From Vandiemenella viatica (taxonomy: Eukaryota > Arthropoda > Insecta > Orthoptera > Morabidae), in contig CM061920.1 in NCBI GenBank assembly GCA_031002005.1, positions 115,124,095 to 115,188,094 of the forward strand: a stretch of DNA of 64,000 nucleotides, read 5' to 3'. A program made the position numbers and the translations under genes. Position 1 is the first letter of the stretch. The number at the start of each line of letters is the position of its first letter. Positions 1 through 11,892 of this stretch are shown here, piece after piece. Below the pieces are notes generated by a model. It made no database searches. It saw only the letters and a list, made by a program, of their open reading frames with translations, and was not told the origin of the DNA.

Positions 1-6
1 AAAATA

Positions 7-246
7 TTAATATTTTTCCAAGAAAATTATGCATGCGGCCCGGTAGAGAGTTGTAGTTCTAAAATTTGGCCCGGCTGCTGAAAAGGTTGGCCACCTATGG
101 TCTACAGGGTCACCAATACCGCATCTACTGCACTCACTTGCGGCAGCTTCCAGCTGTATAACTCTTGTTACCAAAGCTGCAAGCTGGGTGCGCAGGTCAG
201 TCACCTCAGCCTGCGTCTGCACACAACAACCACAGTCCCTACACAT
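7..246 (-). other. short open frame of unknown nature
   Basis: 79 codons on the minus strand, with a Cys cluster (CRDCGCC) and a possible coiled coil (LRTQLAALVTRVIQLEAA). It resembles a fragment of a retroelement gag or ORF1 protein but I cannot name it. No promoter or splice signal supports it. Confidence 0.2.
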
Positions 247-364
247 ACTACCTTACAGAAAGAAAAACTAAGGAGTACACGAGAAAAACGGACTCCCTAT
301 GCGTTCTCAGTAGGAGGCCTTTTGTCAATAACCAAATGTAGAAAGACGAAGCTTACGATAACTA

Positions 365-975
365 CGCACTTTAAATTAACTTGAACTGGAGGTACTGCTT
401 CACGTAACGATTCCGACCAACGACTGCAGCTGCTGCTACTGACAAACTGATATGCAAGGACGAAGCTACAACTAACTACACACTTTTAAGTGAATTATCA
501 CTGGAGGTACTACGTCACGTAACGGTTCTGACGATCGCTGCTGCTACTGGCTAACAACTATACAGAGTCGAAGCTAACCACACACTTTGAATTAAAACTA
601 TCACAGAAGGCACTATTCCCCGTAACGGCTGCCGAAGAACGTCTGACTACTGGGGATGCTAAACAAATACGCAAAGATGAATCAAAAGAAAACTACACAC
701 TTTAAACTATATCACCGCAGAAAGCACTGCCTCACGTAACGGCTGCCGAAGAACGACTGAACTGCTGGGGCTGCTAAACAAATATTTAAAGATGAAACAA
801 AAGAAAACAAAATACTTTAAATTATATCACCCAGAAAGCACTGCCTCACGTAACGGCTGCCGAAGAACGACTGAACTGCTGGGGCTGCTAAACAAATATT
901 TAAAGATGAAACAAAAGAAAACTAAATACTATAAATTATATCACACAGAGAGCACTGCTTCACGTAACGGCTGCT
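365..975. repeat. 114-bp tandem repeat, about 5-6 copies
   Basis: The marker CACGTAACG recurs at about 401, 516, 619, 733, 847 and 961. Spacing is 115, 103 and then exactly 114 bp three times. The last copies are nearly identical and the first ones diverged, so the array grew at its right end. 114 is a multiple of three, so the copies at 792-989 read open as a 38-residue repeat, probably without meaning. The array abuts the Penelope element that follows. Confidence 0.85.
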
Positions 976-1340
976 CCACAGAAAGGTAGAAAGGCACGCG
1001 GCTTGTCTTGATCTCTGTCATCTGTCTTGGCCCTGTTGTTTCCTCCGATGGTAACACGTAGGATTTCCTTAGTGCTATAACCATTTTCACGAAATACGAG
1101 TTCCAGGTATTGCAGATCCTCCTTTAAATATTCATTGTCGGACACCACCTTTGCCCTATGAACAAGAGTATTGAGAACTCCAAGTTTCTGAGAAGGGTGG
1201 TGAAAACTTTGAGCATTAAGATAGCGATCGGTGTGTGTAGGTTTTCTGTAAACGTTGTGCCTTAACCTTCCATTAGGCTTCCGATGCACTAGAACATCTA
1301 AAAACGGAAGTGATCCATTCCTTTTGTGTTTTACGTGAAG
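960..1340 (-). pseudogene. inverted Penelope RT fragment
   Basis: The minus strand here reads [32 protein letters not shown] and TLVHRAKVVSDNEYL, the thumb-side end of the Penelope reverse transcriptase. It forms the left arm of the inverted repeat around the element's 5' end. It is a fragment with no start of its own. Confidence 0.8.
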
Positions 1341-2705
1341 ACTTCGAATTAATGGTTTTACCAGCTGACCAAGAAAATTCGACTGTGATCTTAACCGACA
1401 CTGACTATCACCAAAAGATACGTGAAGTTTTAGATGACGACCCATATCGTCTGATTCCCCGCGATCCCACGGCACGAATAACCAGGAACACAAACATACT
1501 AATGAGAGAATCCGGATTGTCAGAAGAAACGGTGAAGAATCTAAGTGACCGAGCCCCAAGACCACCAAGGTTATATGGCCTTCTAAAAATGCATAAAGAG
1601 CTTGTTCCACTGCGTCCAATAGTGAGTGTTATAGGTTCGCCAACGTACAAGTTGGCTAAATATCTCACGTGTTTGTTAAATCCGTTGGTTGGTCAGTGTG
1701 TACATCATGTTAAAAATTCTGCTGCCTTTGTTGAGTTGGTTTAAGAAATGAGGTTAGAACGTGACGATATTACAGTCAGCCTAGACGTTAAAACACGAAA
1801 GGAATGGATCACTTCCGTTTTTAGATGTTCTAGTGTGTCGGAAGCCTAATGGAAGGTTAGGGCACAACGTTTACAGGAAACCTACACACACCGATCGCTA
1901 TCTTAATGATCAAAGTTTTCACCACCCTTCTCAGAAACTGGGAGTTCTCAATACTCTTGTTCATAGGGCAAAGGTGGTGTCAGACAATGAATATTTATAG
2001 GAGGAACTGCAACACCTGGAACTCGTATTACGTGAAAATGGTTATAGCGCTAAGGAAATCCGACGTGCAACCATCGGAAGAAACAACAGGGCCAAGACAG
2101 ATGACAGAGATCAAGACAAGCCGCGTGCCTTTCTACCTTTCTGTGGAGCAGTAACATCAGAAATAGCAAGGTTACTCAACAAACAGGGCATCCGTTCGAT
2201 TTTTCAACCTCCACCAAAAATTGGACTGCTGTTGCGAACTCCAAAGGATGGTCTCAATCTTCGAGTTCCTGGAGTGTACAAAATTCCATGTGAAGTGGCA
2301 CTTCTTATATAGGCAAACCTTATGGACTATTAATGAAAGACGCAAAGAACACATCAGACATTTTAAACTTGGACAAAAAGAAAAATCTGCCTTAGCCGAA
2401 CACGCCATTGACAACGACACGAACCATGCTTAGACAAAACGACACGCCTTTGTTACGCAAATAACTTTTGGGACAGTGTTGTGAAGGAGACGTTTGAGAT
2501 TAGGCTTAGTAATAATGTTATTAATTGTGATCAAGGCCTCAATTTAAGCCAAGCTTGGAAGCCAGTAATTGGATTATTAAAAACCAGACGGAATCGAGCC
2601 ATATTAGGGCATAGGAGTGGCCCGATCATGACCTCACCAAGCGAGCAGGGCCCAACTAGACCACTCCTCCACACGCTTTCCCCTCCGCTCCCGGCTGCTG
2701 GCGCT
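972..2705 (+). mobile_element. Penelope-like element 1 with inverted partial copy
   Basis: The plus-strand body runs from about 1340. 1351-1744 encodes VLPADQENSTVIL, PPRLYGLLKMHK and [12 protein letters not shown], the first reverse transcriptase motifs of Penelope proteins. After SLDVK near 1790 the sequence jumps to LPFLDVLVCRKPNG and [12 protein letters not shown] (about 1815-1905), so the part with the catalytic aspartates has been deleted. A degraded GIY-YIG endonuclease follows (GVYKIPCE near 2275, RRKEHIRHF near 2340). To the left, 972-1335 is the reverse complement of about 1785-2147, roughly 95% identical by eye. Stops and frameshifts make it inactive. Confidence 0.85.
1310..1744 (+). 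pseudogene. Penelope RT N-terminal part
   Basis: Continuous frame of 144 codons holding VLPADQENSTVILTDTDY, DPTARITRNTN, PPRLYGLLKMHKELVPLRPI and HHVKNSAAFVELV. These are early Penelope reverse transcriptase motifs. It ends at a stop shortly before the internal deletion, so no complete palm domain can form. Confidence 0.8.
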
Positions 2706-2954
2706 ATATAATAGACTACCGTGCAGCAGACTTCAGTGATGCTAAGCGGGGCTTGGCAATGGAAGCAGTGCAAGCTTCCTAAACATCGCCAGATGGCTCA
2801 ATTTTGACGTGGCTTGAAACCCGAGAAGTTTTTATAAAGCATTGCCGCTGCAAGAACGAACATATTTATCTTAGGCTGGAATGGTTTTGAGGGGGAAGGG
2901 GAGGATCCAGTGAAGATAAAGGTCTGAATTGCAATAGGCTGGCTTCAGTCTCAT
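2600..2954. other. Penelope 3' end and spacer
   Basis: The first 110 bp still belong to the Penelope C-terminus and 3' region, including a TATA-like GCTATATAATAG at about 2702. The remainder holds a short purine-rich stretch (about 2889-2910) and no gene I can support. Confidence 0.4.
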
Positions 2955-3045
2955 TGCATTGTTGTTTTTGTTGTTGTAGCTTTAGGGCACATCAACAGTG
3001 AGGTCATTAGCATCCTAGCAATCTGAGTAAGTGTCGAATTTTAGA
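2955..3045 (-). mobile_element. SINE 3' tail fragment, (GTT)n side
   Basis: TTGTTGTTTTTGTTGTTGTA followed by GCTTTAGGGCAC and GAGGTCATTAGC. Read on the minus strand this is a 3' end of the form GACCTCAC, GTGCCCTAAAGC, (CAA)n. The same ending occurs at 4410-4455 (minus) and 63660-63722 (plus), so it is a repeated short-element tail. Confidence 0.5.
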
Positions 3046-3860
3046 ATAGGTAAAAAAATTTTAAGTATGTGAGGCAGCAGCATTCTCAAGGCGGGCGATG
3101 CCCTGAGCGTAGTATGTAGGTCAGACAGCTGTCGGCAATATGCTGGCCAGTGACAGTGGGAGTCACGTGAAATATGTTGTGGAGCCTTGATGGAACTTCA
3201 GGTCATTTCCCCGACCAGCGCATGCTACTGTGAAATGTGAATGAATCTGAAGTCACGCGGAAAAGGTTCTAGAACATAGATAGAACTCGGACGTCAGTAA
3301 GGGATTTGTACGCGATCACACTGAGTACACGTGACAGGGGAGTATAAGAGACTGGCGATAGATCATCAGGGAGTCAGTCGCAAGAGTGGGACACGCCGAC
3401 ACTATGCCATTTTGAGTATTGAACGGGAGTCTATGAGTTGCCAGCCCAGCCTCTCCTCACGCCTAACTATAAGTGTAAATGTTAACAAACTGACTGTTGA
3501 ACATCTGACTATGGACTTCTGCTAAAGCAGAACTGCTAGCATAGTACTAAGTGGCACTCGGTTATAATAAACTAGTCAAGCAGTGAAGGCCCTCTCCTCG
3601 GCAAGTAACTCTGGACTTAGAGAGATAGTCATCTAATTTTGCAAGAGCTATTATTCAGGCTGTGAGTGGAGCCAGTGGATCACCTGTGAGAAGAGTCTAC
3701 GGACCAGTAAGTCTAACATTTAAGTACCCTCTTAGCCTGTACCACCAGCCATTCCTGACAATTTCAGCTCATACCATCTTCAGAGTTGCTACATCTGAAT
3801 GTGCTGATTACCGATTTTTATCGTGGTGGCAAAGTGATGCGGCAAGTGGACAGAGTGGCA
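3046..3860 (+). other. unassigned repeat-like stretch, possible solo LTR
   Basis: No gene is supported. The stretch is less AT-rich than its surroundings, has a TATA-like GTATAAGAG near 3342 and a possible poly(A) signal (ATAATAAA near 3567), which together suggest a solo LTR. I could not find a flanking duplication or matching TG..CA ends, so this stays a guess. Confidence 0.2.
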
Positions 3861-5990
3861 GATTGCTAATTAATTCCAGACCAAACCAACAGGCCAAACT
3901 TGGGAGTTTCGGAGAATGGGATTGCCTTCGATAAAACTGATATTCTGGGTTCTGACACGAGTGGAGGAAAAATTAATTGCAGACTGTAGAGGTTTGACTG
4001 AAGGAGGGGCAGAGGCATTTGGAACAAGTGGTAGAGGACTGGGTGGTAGAGAGTTGGGGGAGACTGAGAATGTGATCAAGGCATGAAGTCTTGGCAACCA
4101 AGAATGGAGTTGGTGTGTTGTGTACATGAATTGAATGTTGATAGGACCAAAAAGCGTTTAACAACAACTGATAGCCTGCACAAATGATATTGTGTATGTT
4201 GGACCTGCATTTTTAGAAGGTTCGCTGAGCACGATGAAGGAGGTTAGGGGATGAAAGGTAATGATTTTCTGGAGGGAGACAAGTTAGGTAGAATGTATAT
4301 TTGCCATGTGAACATTATGTTGGAACACCAGCTGGGTGGGAGTAAGGGATTGTCTGAAGCGGAATGAATAGAGAGACAAGCGAAGTGGCAACCATAAACT
4401 GGAATAGTAGTAGTTTTTGGGGCTTTAGGATGCATCAACATCATGGTAATTAGCGCCCTAGAAACTGATGCATTTATAGTTAAACCATTAGGTGGAATAT
4501 TGAGGGAGAGGTAGAATTGGAAAAACAATGTGTGTGTACGTAGTTTGGCTAGAGCAGAGGAACAAAAACAGTACCAGGAAATGTAGGTTACTGATTGTAA
4601 TCTCTTTGTGTCCCATAAAATAAGATCTTTCCTTGACTAGCAGGGCCCCTAATAAGGCCCCTATTTTAGTACATTCTTCTTCTAACTCCTCAGAATCACT
4701 CAGACTTACTCCTGCCCACACATGTTCCTCAATGTGGACAGTGCTCTATGGCAAGGTGCCTTCACACCACTGTCTACATCAGACTAATCTGCAGTAATAT
4801 CTACAGTTTGATAGTTGGCATCCAGTCCACATCAAATGCTCCCTCCCTTACAGCCTTGCTATCCATGGCAGACACATCTGTTCCGATGAAAAATCCCTTC
4901 CCCAGTACTTCCAAACCTTATTTGAAGCCCACATTATTGCCCCCTGTTGTACCATAAGGATCAATTACAAACACATATCTCTTGGGCTGTCACAAATCTT
5001 CCACATAGTTACTCTCGCCCTGCTTCTACAAAAACCAACCATATTTGTATTCGTTACCCAGTTCTCTCCAAGCCTCAAGTCCATCACTCAAATCTTATGA
5101 CGTGGAAATGACATCTATCACTCATTTCCAAAGATGTACACCCTTCTCCCCAGAATTCTACCAATTGTCCTGTGCATTTTTTTAGCAGACCACTCAATCT
5201 TAATAACATCTTGGTCTACAAACACCCTCCTTTAGATTCTCCAAACCCATTACATGGATCTTTTCCATGCCACAGACCTCGCTGCAAAGCCTGCAGCATG
5301 CATCCACATACCGCAACCTATTCAAATCCTACAACAAGCAAAAAATTCTTCAGTGGACATGCTACTTGTGCCATAGCGCACTTACCAACTAACCTATGAC
5401 CACTGCACTAGTTCATACATATGCCTCACTACAAAACAACTCTTAAGTAAATAAGAGGCCACAGACAAATACTACAAAGCTGCAACCTACACTTTCCTGT
5501 AGCAGAACATGCCAACATCCATGACTAACTACTTCAACTGCTGCTTTACAGTGAGATCTGTGAGAGATTTTGCAGAAATCGCCACCTTATCTGAACTTTG
5601 GATATAGGAATTTATGTACACTAATTTCCTGGATACCAGACATCCTCCTGGCCTAAATCACCAATAAGAACCTACCTATAACCCATCGTTTAGTGTTTAT
5701 TTATTAACAATTTTAACAAAATTGTTCTAAATTTGTTTTTTCTCTCCCTCCACTAATACAGCTTTACATCTTTACATCCATGCATATCTCTTTTGACATT
5801 TCACCACCACCTGCAAAATATATAGTCTTTTTCTGAGATTCATCTCACCATCTCAACTTCCCCCACCCTGTTCTCTAAGAAGTAATTAGTCTTGTGATAG
5901 GCCATGGTGTGTGCATACCCCTCTTTGCTGATAGGCCCAGTCCTACACACACGAATAAGGTTTTAAACTGAAATATTGTAACGAGTGTTC
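3860..5990. mobile_element. Penelope-like element 2 (Neptune-like), broken, two arms
   Basis: Minus-strand sequence at about 3870-4170 matches the proline-rich N-terminus of the element at 15.9-18.4 kb (compare 17960-18250). Plus-strand sequence at about 4730-5560 matches that element's RT end and endonuclease: NLNNILVYKHPPLDSPNP, then GSFPCHRPRCKACSMHP, then a GHATCA block. So the left part points left and the right part is an inverted fragment joined to its 5' end, the same layout as in the other copies. The 3' tail (5880-6000) resembles tails at 15.5 and 51.8 kb. Many stops; inactive. Confidence 0.7.
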
Positions 5991-5999
5991 ATGTTTTTG

Positions 6000-6630
6000 T
6001 GTTTTCTTGTTTATTTGGCCCTCTTCCTTTCATACATGGTTACATGTTATTTTCCATATACTTCCTTACTTTCATTGTCCAATGGTACTTTCACTGTCAC
6101 CACTATCCAATTCTGTTTTGTCTCCATTTCAAAATCAAAACTCGCTTTTGTAAGTACTTTCTGATAGTACACTGCCTTTATTAATATACTAGCATTTGCC
6201 CCCTGTTTCACACACGTATATGTAGAAATCGGTAGTGCTATCACTATCCTGGTGCCACAATCTGATGGATTCTTATAGAACTCGATGAAACAAATCGAAA
6301 GTAAACAATTTTTTAAAAAAAAAATTATATATATCATGCTTGGTTCTTGAGATATATTGGCTGAAATATTACGTAGCTAAGCTGATATGCTACTTGGACC
6401 AGAAAGGAAATTGGAAGTGCCTTAGCTTTATAATTTGTCATACCCATTTTTGAGTATATACGTCTCTAGAAAGACATAATGCAACACAAAGTTTATGATG
6501 CAGCACAGAATTAATAGTACAGAACAACCATCCCCAGTGACATTATTCACGACAAAGATAATATCAAAGGAAGGAACAAAATGTTTCGATATCTAGCCTT
6601 GGTTTGTAAATATTGTAAGTCAAAATACTC
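6000..6630. other. intergenic, nothing recognised
   Basis: AT-rich sequence without a supported gene or a clear repeat boundary. Short open frames here show no family motif. Confidence 0.5.
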
Positions 6631-6634
6631 TTAA

Positions 6635-7072
6635 ATTCATGGCACAAAGGAAAATATTACTTCTGGTCCAGGTTGTGCTTCATCCTAATCACATCGCCTG
6701 TGACACAGCGTATCTCTAAAACTATATGTCTCATATTCTTGCACAAGAATGCATCGTCAAATTAAAAGGACAAAGGAAATTTTTCTTCTGCTCCTGGGTG
6801 CATTTTAACAAATTAACGAGACCTTTGACACATGATATGTCTAGAACTAAGCTAAATCTCGAAGTGTCTCCTTTGTTACATAAGAAGACATCATTAAATT
6901 GCGGTGCCATAGAATTTTTTTTTCTGGTACAGGCCACATTTCAACCTAACCACACAATCTATGTGATACTAGATCTCCAGAACTAAGCGAAGTCTCAAAA
7001 TGTCTCATTGAATCTTATAAAAATGCATCATCAAATTGAAGTGCTAATGGAAATTTTTCTTCTGATACAATC
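6635..7072. repeat. 137-bp tandem repeat, about 3 copies
   Basis: The marker CATC(A/G)T(C/T)AAATT recurs at 6752, 6889 and 7026, a period of 137 bp, with further agreement in GGAAATTTTTCTTCTG and TCTAGAACTAAGC-type blocks. Copies differ by roughly a fifth of positions. A related stretch (GGTCCAGGCTGCACTTCAAC) occurs near 58312. Confidence 0.75.
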
Positions 7073-8353
7073 AGTGTGTAAGGCTGAAAAATCAAGTGAG
7101 CTAAAACTATCAAAGAAAACTAAGTGTAACTTAAAACTAATGTGTAACCTAAAACCACAAAATATGTACTGATCATGTAAAATGACTCAAAATATGGAAA
7201 GGTGCATACTTTTTACTAAGCAACAAATATGCTTTATTAAACTCATCCAAGGAATTTATTCACATGCTTGCATCTTGAAAACTTGTCAGTGATTTTATAT
7301 TTATTTCTATAGAGAGTAGAAACTATCTTTGTAGTGAGCAATTTGAATCGAAATGGCGATTTTACTGCAGAAGATTCGCCATTTCATAACTTTCATGTGG
7401 CACCACGTCTAAAGTACGTTTCATTTTGCTTTAGTGTACACTTTCTCAAGAAATGTATGACCTGAGCAATGTATGCGACAAATTTCAAATGAATAGCACA
7501 ATTCCTTCTTACCACTGCTAATGTCTTTATTTCATCTGCATATCAATAGTTCCAGTGGGTCAAGTTTCGATCGCCAAACAGTGAATGTTTTACTGGACAT
7601 GTGATTTTTTAACAGAAACATTGGCAAAGTTTGTGGTTAGTTTGAAGAATTACTTTTCCTTTCATTGATGACATATTACTACTGTCACAGTTTCAGCCAC
7701 ATGTAAGTAGTCCCAATAGGTCAAGATCTAAACGTGACACAATTAACGTATTAATGTGCGCATGACAGAAACTTTAATTTTGGAATGGAAAACAACTAAG
7801 TTTGTGGTTTGAAGATTTCATCTGGAAAATTAATGGAGTATGTCTGAACACAGGCATATATACAGTTGCTAGAGGATGGCTAGTTAGATTAACAGTCACA
7901 GTAGGGCAGATGCTGTGAAAGTAGACGGCAGTTTCAGAAAAGTCACATTTGATGTGACAGAGTGTGACACTTTAAAGTTATAAAAAATTAGTTAGTTGTC
8001 AGGCAGATGCAGTTTCAAGCCATAGCAAAACAGAGTTGAAGTAAAATTGTTGCAGTGAGACTAAAGTAGTGTAGAATAAGAAGACTTGCAGTTGACAACT
8101 ATGTGATGTAAATTCTATCTTCAGAAGTGACTGGAAAGGCTAGTTTATCAAATCTCAATGTGCCATGAGGATAAATGAACTGCACAACCTAAACCTGTTT
8201 ATTTTCAACAAAGTGGTCCATTATATTGGAATGCAAAAGGTTTCAAGAAAAGAAAATATTTAACTGTAAAATATTCACTCGTCACCTAATGCACCCGTAG
8301 GTGGGGGAAGACAAACACAGATATCCACATAGTTTCATAACAATTTGTTCAGA
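7073..8353. other. intergenic, weak 163-bp duplication
   Basis: No gene is supported. Two diverged copies of a stretch with AGTGGGTCAAG (about 7555) and ATAGGTCAAG (about 7718) are 163 bp apart, each followed by AAGTTTGTGGTT. The rest is AT-rich and featureless to my reading. Confidence 0.4.
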
Positions 8354-8363
8354 ACACAAAAGC

Positions 8364-8612
8364 CTTTTTTTAACTGCTTAACGTCTCCTATAACAACTAG
8401 GTCTTTAGAGACGAGAAAGGATGGGGGGGGGGGGGGGGGAAGGAAGGGAAGGAATTCGGCCATGGCCTTTTTAAGGAAGCATCCCGGCATTCACCTGGAG
8501 TGATTTGGGGTAACCATGGAAAACCCAAATCTGGATGCCCGGACGGGGATTCGAACCGCCGTCCTCCCGAATGCGAGGCCAGAACGCTAGCCATTACACC
8601 ACCATGCTCGGT
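8364..8612 (-). mobile_element. tRNA-derived SINE, family A, full length
   Basis: Read on the minus strand, the head has a pol III A box (TGGTGTAATGG) and a perfect B box (GGTTCGAATCC, plus 8547-8557), then a body with GATTTGGGTTTTCCATGG and a 3' end with GTCTCTAAAGACC and GACGTTAAGCAGTT before a short A tract. ACACAAAAGC stands at 8354-8363 and again at 8613-8622 as target-site duplication. A G run interrupts the body near 8421-8440. Confidence 0.92.
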
Positions 8613-8622
8613 ACACAAAAGC

Positions 8623-8829
8623 TATTATCATTAACACAAAGAGGGTTTATTGTCAAAACATATACCATTATACTGTTCGGAAATAAAAAAAGAACTATTC
8701 AAATAAAATTTAAAAGATTATTTTATTGGAAACTCCTACCTCATCCAAGAATTTTTAGAAAAGATTTAACTGTACCTGATATGACATGCAAAACTCAATT
8801 ATAAATTTTTAATGTTTAATTTTTTTAAC
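8623..8829 (+). mobile_element. LINE 3' end fragment (split by mariner)
   Basis: The frame around 8700-8800 reads FKRLFYWKLL and PRIFRKDL, like the C-terminal end of the LINE at 54.7-55.9 kb ([11 protein letters not shown]). Its 3' untranslated tail, with a GTTTCA and CTCTTCCTCAGCAGGGATC motif also seen at 55800, resumes at 10130-10215 after the mariner. So the mariner sits inside this LINE. Confidence 0.45.
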
Positions 8830-8831
8830 TA

Positions 8832-10127
8832 CGAGGGTGAGTCAAATAAAAACCTTAAATATTTTTTTAAATATTATTTATTGTGCAGAAGTGGTACAAA
8901 GTTGTATCACTTTTCAACATAATCTCCCCCGCGCTCAATGCAAGTCCTCCAGCATTTACAAAGTGTATAAATTCCTTTAGAAAAAAATTCTTTTGGTAGT
9001 CCGTGCAACCACTCATAACCGCGTGGCGTACCTCTTCATCAGAACGGAACTTCTTTCCTTCCATTGCTTCTTTGAGTGGTCCAAACATATGGAAATCACT
9101 TGAGGGCAAGGTCTGGTGGGTTTGGTGGATGAGGAAGACACTCAAAATGCAGGTCTGTGATTGTTGCAACTGTTGTACGGGCAGTGTGGGACCTTTCATT
9201 GTCATGTTGCAAAAGGACACCTGATGACAGCAATCCACGTCGCTTTGATTTGATTGCACGTCGAAGATGATTTTTTAGGAGATCTGTATATGATGCACTG
9301 GTGACAGTGGTCCCTCTAGGCATGTAATGCTCCAAAATGATGCCCTTTTCGTCCCAAAAGAGTCAGCATAACCTTCCCTGCTGATGGTTCTGTTCGAAAC
9401 CTCTTTGGTTTTGGTGATGAGGAATTGCTCGCTCTCTTTGTTTCCGGTTGGTGGAAGTGAACCCAGGTTTCGTCCCCAGTAACAATTCTTGCAAGCAAGC
9501 CATCACCTTCTCGTTCAAAGTGCCGAAGTAGTTCTTCACAAGCATCAACACGTCGGTCTCTCATTTCAGGAATCAGCTGCCATGGCACCCATCTTGCAGA
9601 CACTTTGTGAAACTGGAGCACATCATGCACAATGTGGTGTGCTGAACCATGACTAATCTTTAAACATGCTGCAATGTCAATCAGTGTCACTTGGCAGTTT
9701 TCCATCACTATGGCTTCAACTGCTGCAATGTTCTGTGGAGTCACAACTCGTTGTGCCTGACCTGGACGAGGAGCATCTTCCACTGAAGTCACACCATTTG
9801 CGAACTTCCTACTCCATTCGTAGACTTGCTGCTGTGACAAACATGCATCACCGTACTGAACCTTCATTCTTCGATGAATTTAATTAAGTTTCACACCTTC
9901 ACTACTCAAAAACCAAATAACAGAACGCTGTTCTTCCCTGGTGCAAGTCTCAAGTGTGGCAGCCATATTTATACTGATGCTGCGACGGTATTTGTGCATC
10001 TGCACTATGCTGCCACCCACAGGCCATTCTGCATGCTGCTTGTAGCACGCTTACCAACTTACAGGATAACGGCGCAAAATTTCAATTTTTTATTACAAAT
10101 TTAAGGTTTTCATTTGATTCACCCTTG
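8832..10127 (-). mobile_element. mariner transposon, 1296 bp
   Basis: Inverted ends: CGAGGGTGAGTCAAAT at 8832 and, on the minus strand from 10127, CAAGGGTGAATCAAAT, both followed by AAAACCTTAAA. Both ends are flanked by TA (8830-8831 and 10128-10129). Length and internal transposase fit a nearly full-length mariner. Confidence 0.95.
8907..9966 (-). pseudogene. mariner transposase, frameshifted
   Basis: The reading starts with ATG at 9966 (AATLETCTREEQRSVI), has the paired helix-turn-helix region (LSQQQVYEWSRKFANG to ISHGSAHHIVHD), then the three catalytic aspartates: VTGDETWVHF near 9470, LLQHDNERSHTA near 9205 and SSDFHMFGPLKEAM near 9090, a D,D,34,D arrangement. It ends GGDYVEK-stop at 8907. 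Length in nucleotides (1060) is within a few bases of an intact gene. At least four small indels break it: near 9890, near 9352 (loss of one T in a T/G run), near 9113 and near 8965. The motifs themselves remain, so this copy is fairly young. Confidence 0.92.
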
Positions 10128-10215
10128 TAATAATAGTTTTATTATTTTCACATGGAATGTTTCAAAACCCGAGGCTCTTCCTCAGCAGGGATCTACAGAA
10201 CAAGAATAATAAATG

Positions 10216-10584
10216 AAATTAAAACAACTGGCAAGTTGTTTATTGCTGAGAGAACCTGAAGTCACCAAGTATTTTTAAGTGACAAAGTGGTAAACTTTGA
10301 TGTAAGATGAAACCATCTGGCAACTGTAATCAAAATACACCTCAACTTCATTTTAAATTAATGTAAATAAGAGTAAAAAAATATAAAAATTTCAGGTCAA
10401 AATTGAATGCAATAATCAAATCTTATTTAAGGTTAATTGATGTAATAAGTACATTTTTGAATGCAACCCAAATGATGTTAATCTTCAAGGCTATTAATCA
10501 ATCAAATTAATGAAGTAATTGCTATTTCTAGATACAAAATGTTTTAAAATTTAAAGCATTGTTCTAATCAATATACTACATATA
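10216..10584. other. intergenic, nothing recognised
   Basis: AT-rich stretch between the LINE tail and the second mariner. No open frame, repeat or motif that I can support. Confidence 0.5.
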
Positions 10585-11850
10585 CGAGGGTGGTGCGATA
10601 AGTACTTAGCCTACAAAAGAAAAACTGAAAATATTGGAAAATTGGCAATTTATTTCTCAACATAGTCTCCTTTTAGCTTGATACACTTGACTCAGCGATG
10701 GTCCAACTTCTTTAACCGGTCTGAAAAATACGTTTTTTGGAGATCTGCACAGTAGGCCTCCGTGGTGGCGATAACCATTTCATTCGACACAAATTTCTGC
10801 CCAGCGAGTGTCTTCTTCAAGTTTTGAAACAAAAAGAAGTCACACGGGGCCAAATCTGGAGAATATGGTGGATAGGGCAGCAGTTCTTAGCCCAATTCAA
10901 CCAATTTGGCCGTGGCGACGGCGGAGGTGTGAGCCGGTGCGTTATTATGGTGGAAGAGCACTTTTTTCTTTGCCAAATGGGGCCGTTTTTTCTGCAATTA
11001 AGCGACGAATCAGCCCAATAATTCAGCATAGTAAAGCCCTGTGATCGTTTTGCCTTTCTCCAGGTAGTCAGTGTAGATCACACCTTGTGAATCCGAGAAA
11101 ACGGTGACCATCACCTTCCAGCCGATGGGACAATCTTCACCTTTTGCGGAGCACGTTCGCCAGGTACAGCCCACTGTTTGTTCTTGGTGTGTACCAGTGG
11201 AACCATATTTCGTTGACGGTCACGTAACTATGCAGAAACTCCTTCAGATTGCACATAAACAGCATCAAATACCGCTGTGAAGTGGTCTCATGGTTGTACT
11301 TGTTGTCCGGAGTGAGCAAACGCTGCACCCATCGCGCTGATAGCTTTCTCCTGCCCATGCAAGATATGCCCCACGCAGTCTTTTGAGATGCCTACTGTCC
11401 CAGCAATCTCGCGCACCTTCAATCAGCGGTCTGCCAATACGAGAGCGTGGATTTTTGTCATGTTATCCTCCATGGTAACCGTTTTTGGGGCATCTGGATG
11501 TGGCTCATCAAAAACCGACGTGTGACCACGTTGAAACTCTTTAAACCAATTTTTGACAGTCACCATCGAAGGAGAAGAGTCACCATACACAGCATCTAAG
11601 CTGCTCTTTGATTTCACTGCACAATTTTCCTTCCAAAAACATGACTCAAATCACCGAACGACATTGCTCTTTTACCATTTTTGTAAAATCCGTGGACACA
11701 CCCACTTCCACACGCGAAAAAACCACGAGTCCGATTTGGCTGAAATTTTAACAATAGCCATCTAAGATAATGTACTACATGATAATAAATTTCTCTGGCA
11801 ACAGTGGTGCCATCGGGAAGAGAGGCTATGTACTTATCGGACCTACCTCG
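10585..11850 (-). mobile_element. second mariner transposon, degraded, 1266 bp
   Basis: Left end CGAGGGTGGTGCGATAAGTA at 10585; right end on the minus strand CGAGGTAGGTCCGATAAGTA from 11850. Both flanked by TA. On the minus strand, NWFKEFQRGHTSVFDEPHP and a helix-turn-helix remain near 11440-11560, then VTVNEIWFHWYTPRTN near 11200 (catalytic Asp replaced by Asn) and PSSPRPNWLNW-like remains of the third motif near 10900. It belongs to another mariner subfamily than the first copy and is more decayed. Confidence 0.9.
10700..11760 (-). pseudogene. mariner transposase relic
   Basis: Pieces in all frames: N-terminal helix-turn-helix around 11423-11617, first catalytic block around 11190-11230 with VNE in place of VDE, and the C-terminal half at 10817-11029 read in shifted frame. 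Several stops and frameshifts. No product expected. Confidence 0.8.
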
Positions 11851-11892
11851 TATATCCACAGTAGTTGAATTAGAAACAAACATTTGTTCCAA

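Noticed and set aside
960..975. CRISPR-like array at 0.4-1.0 kb
   Set aside because: Units are contiguous 114-bp tandem copies without spacers, in a eukaryotic genome.
8397..8618. 73-codon frame '[19 protein letters not shown]' and its relatives at 34.1 and 46.2 kb as a protein family
   Set aside because: They are translations of the tRNA-like head of SINE family A in different copies.
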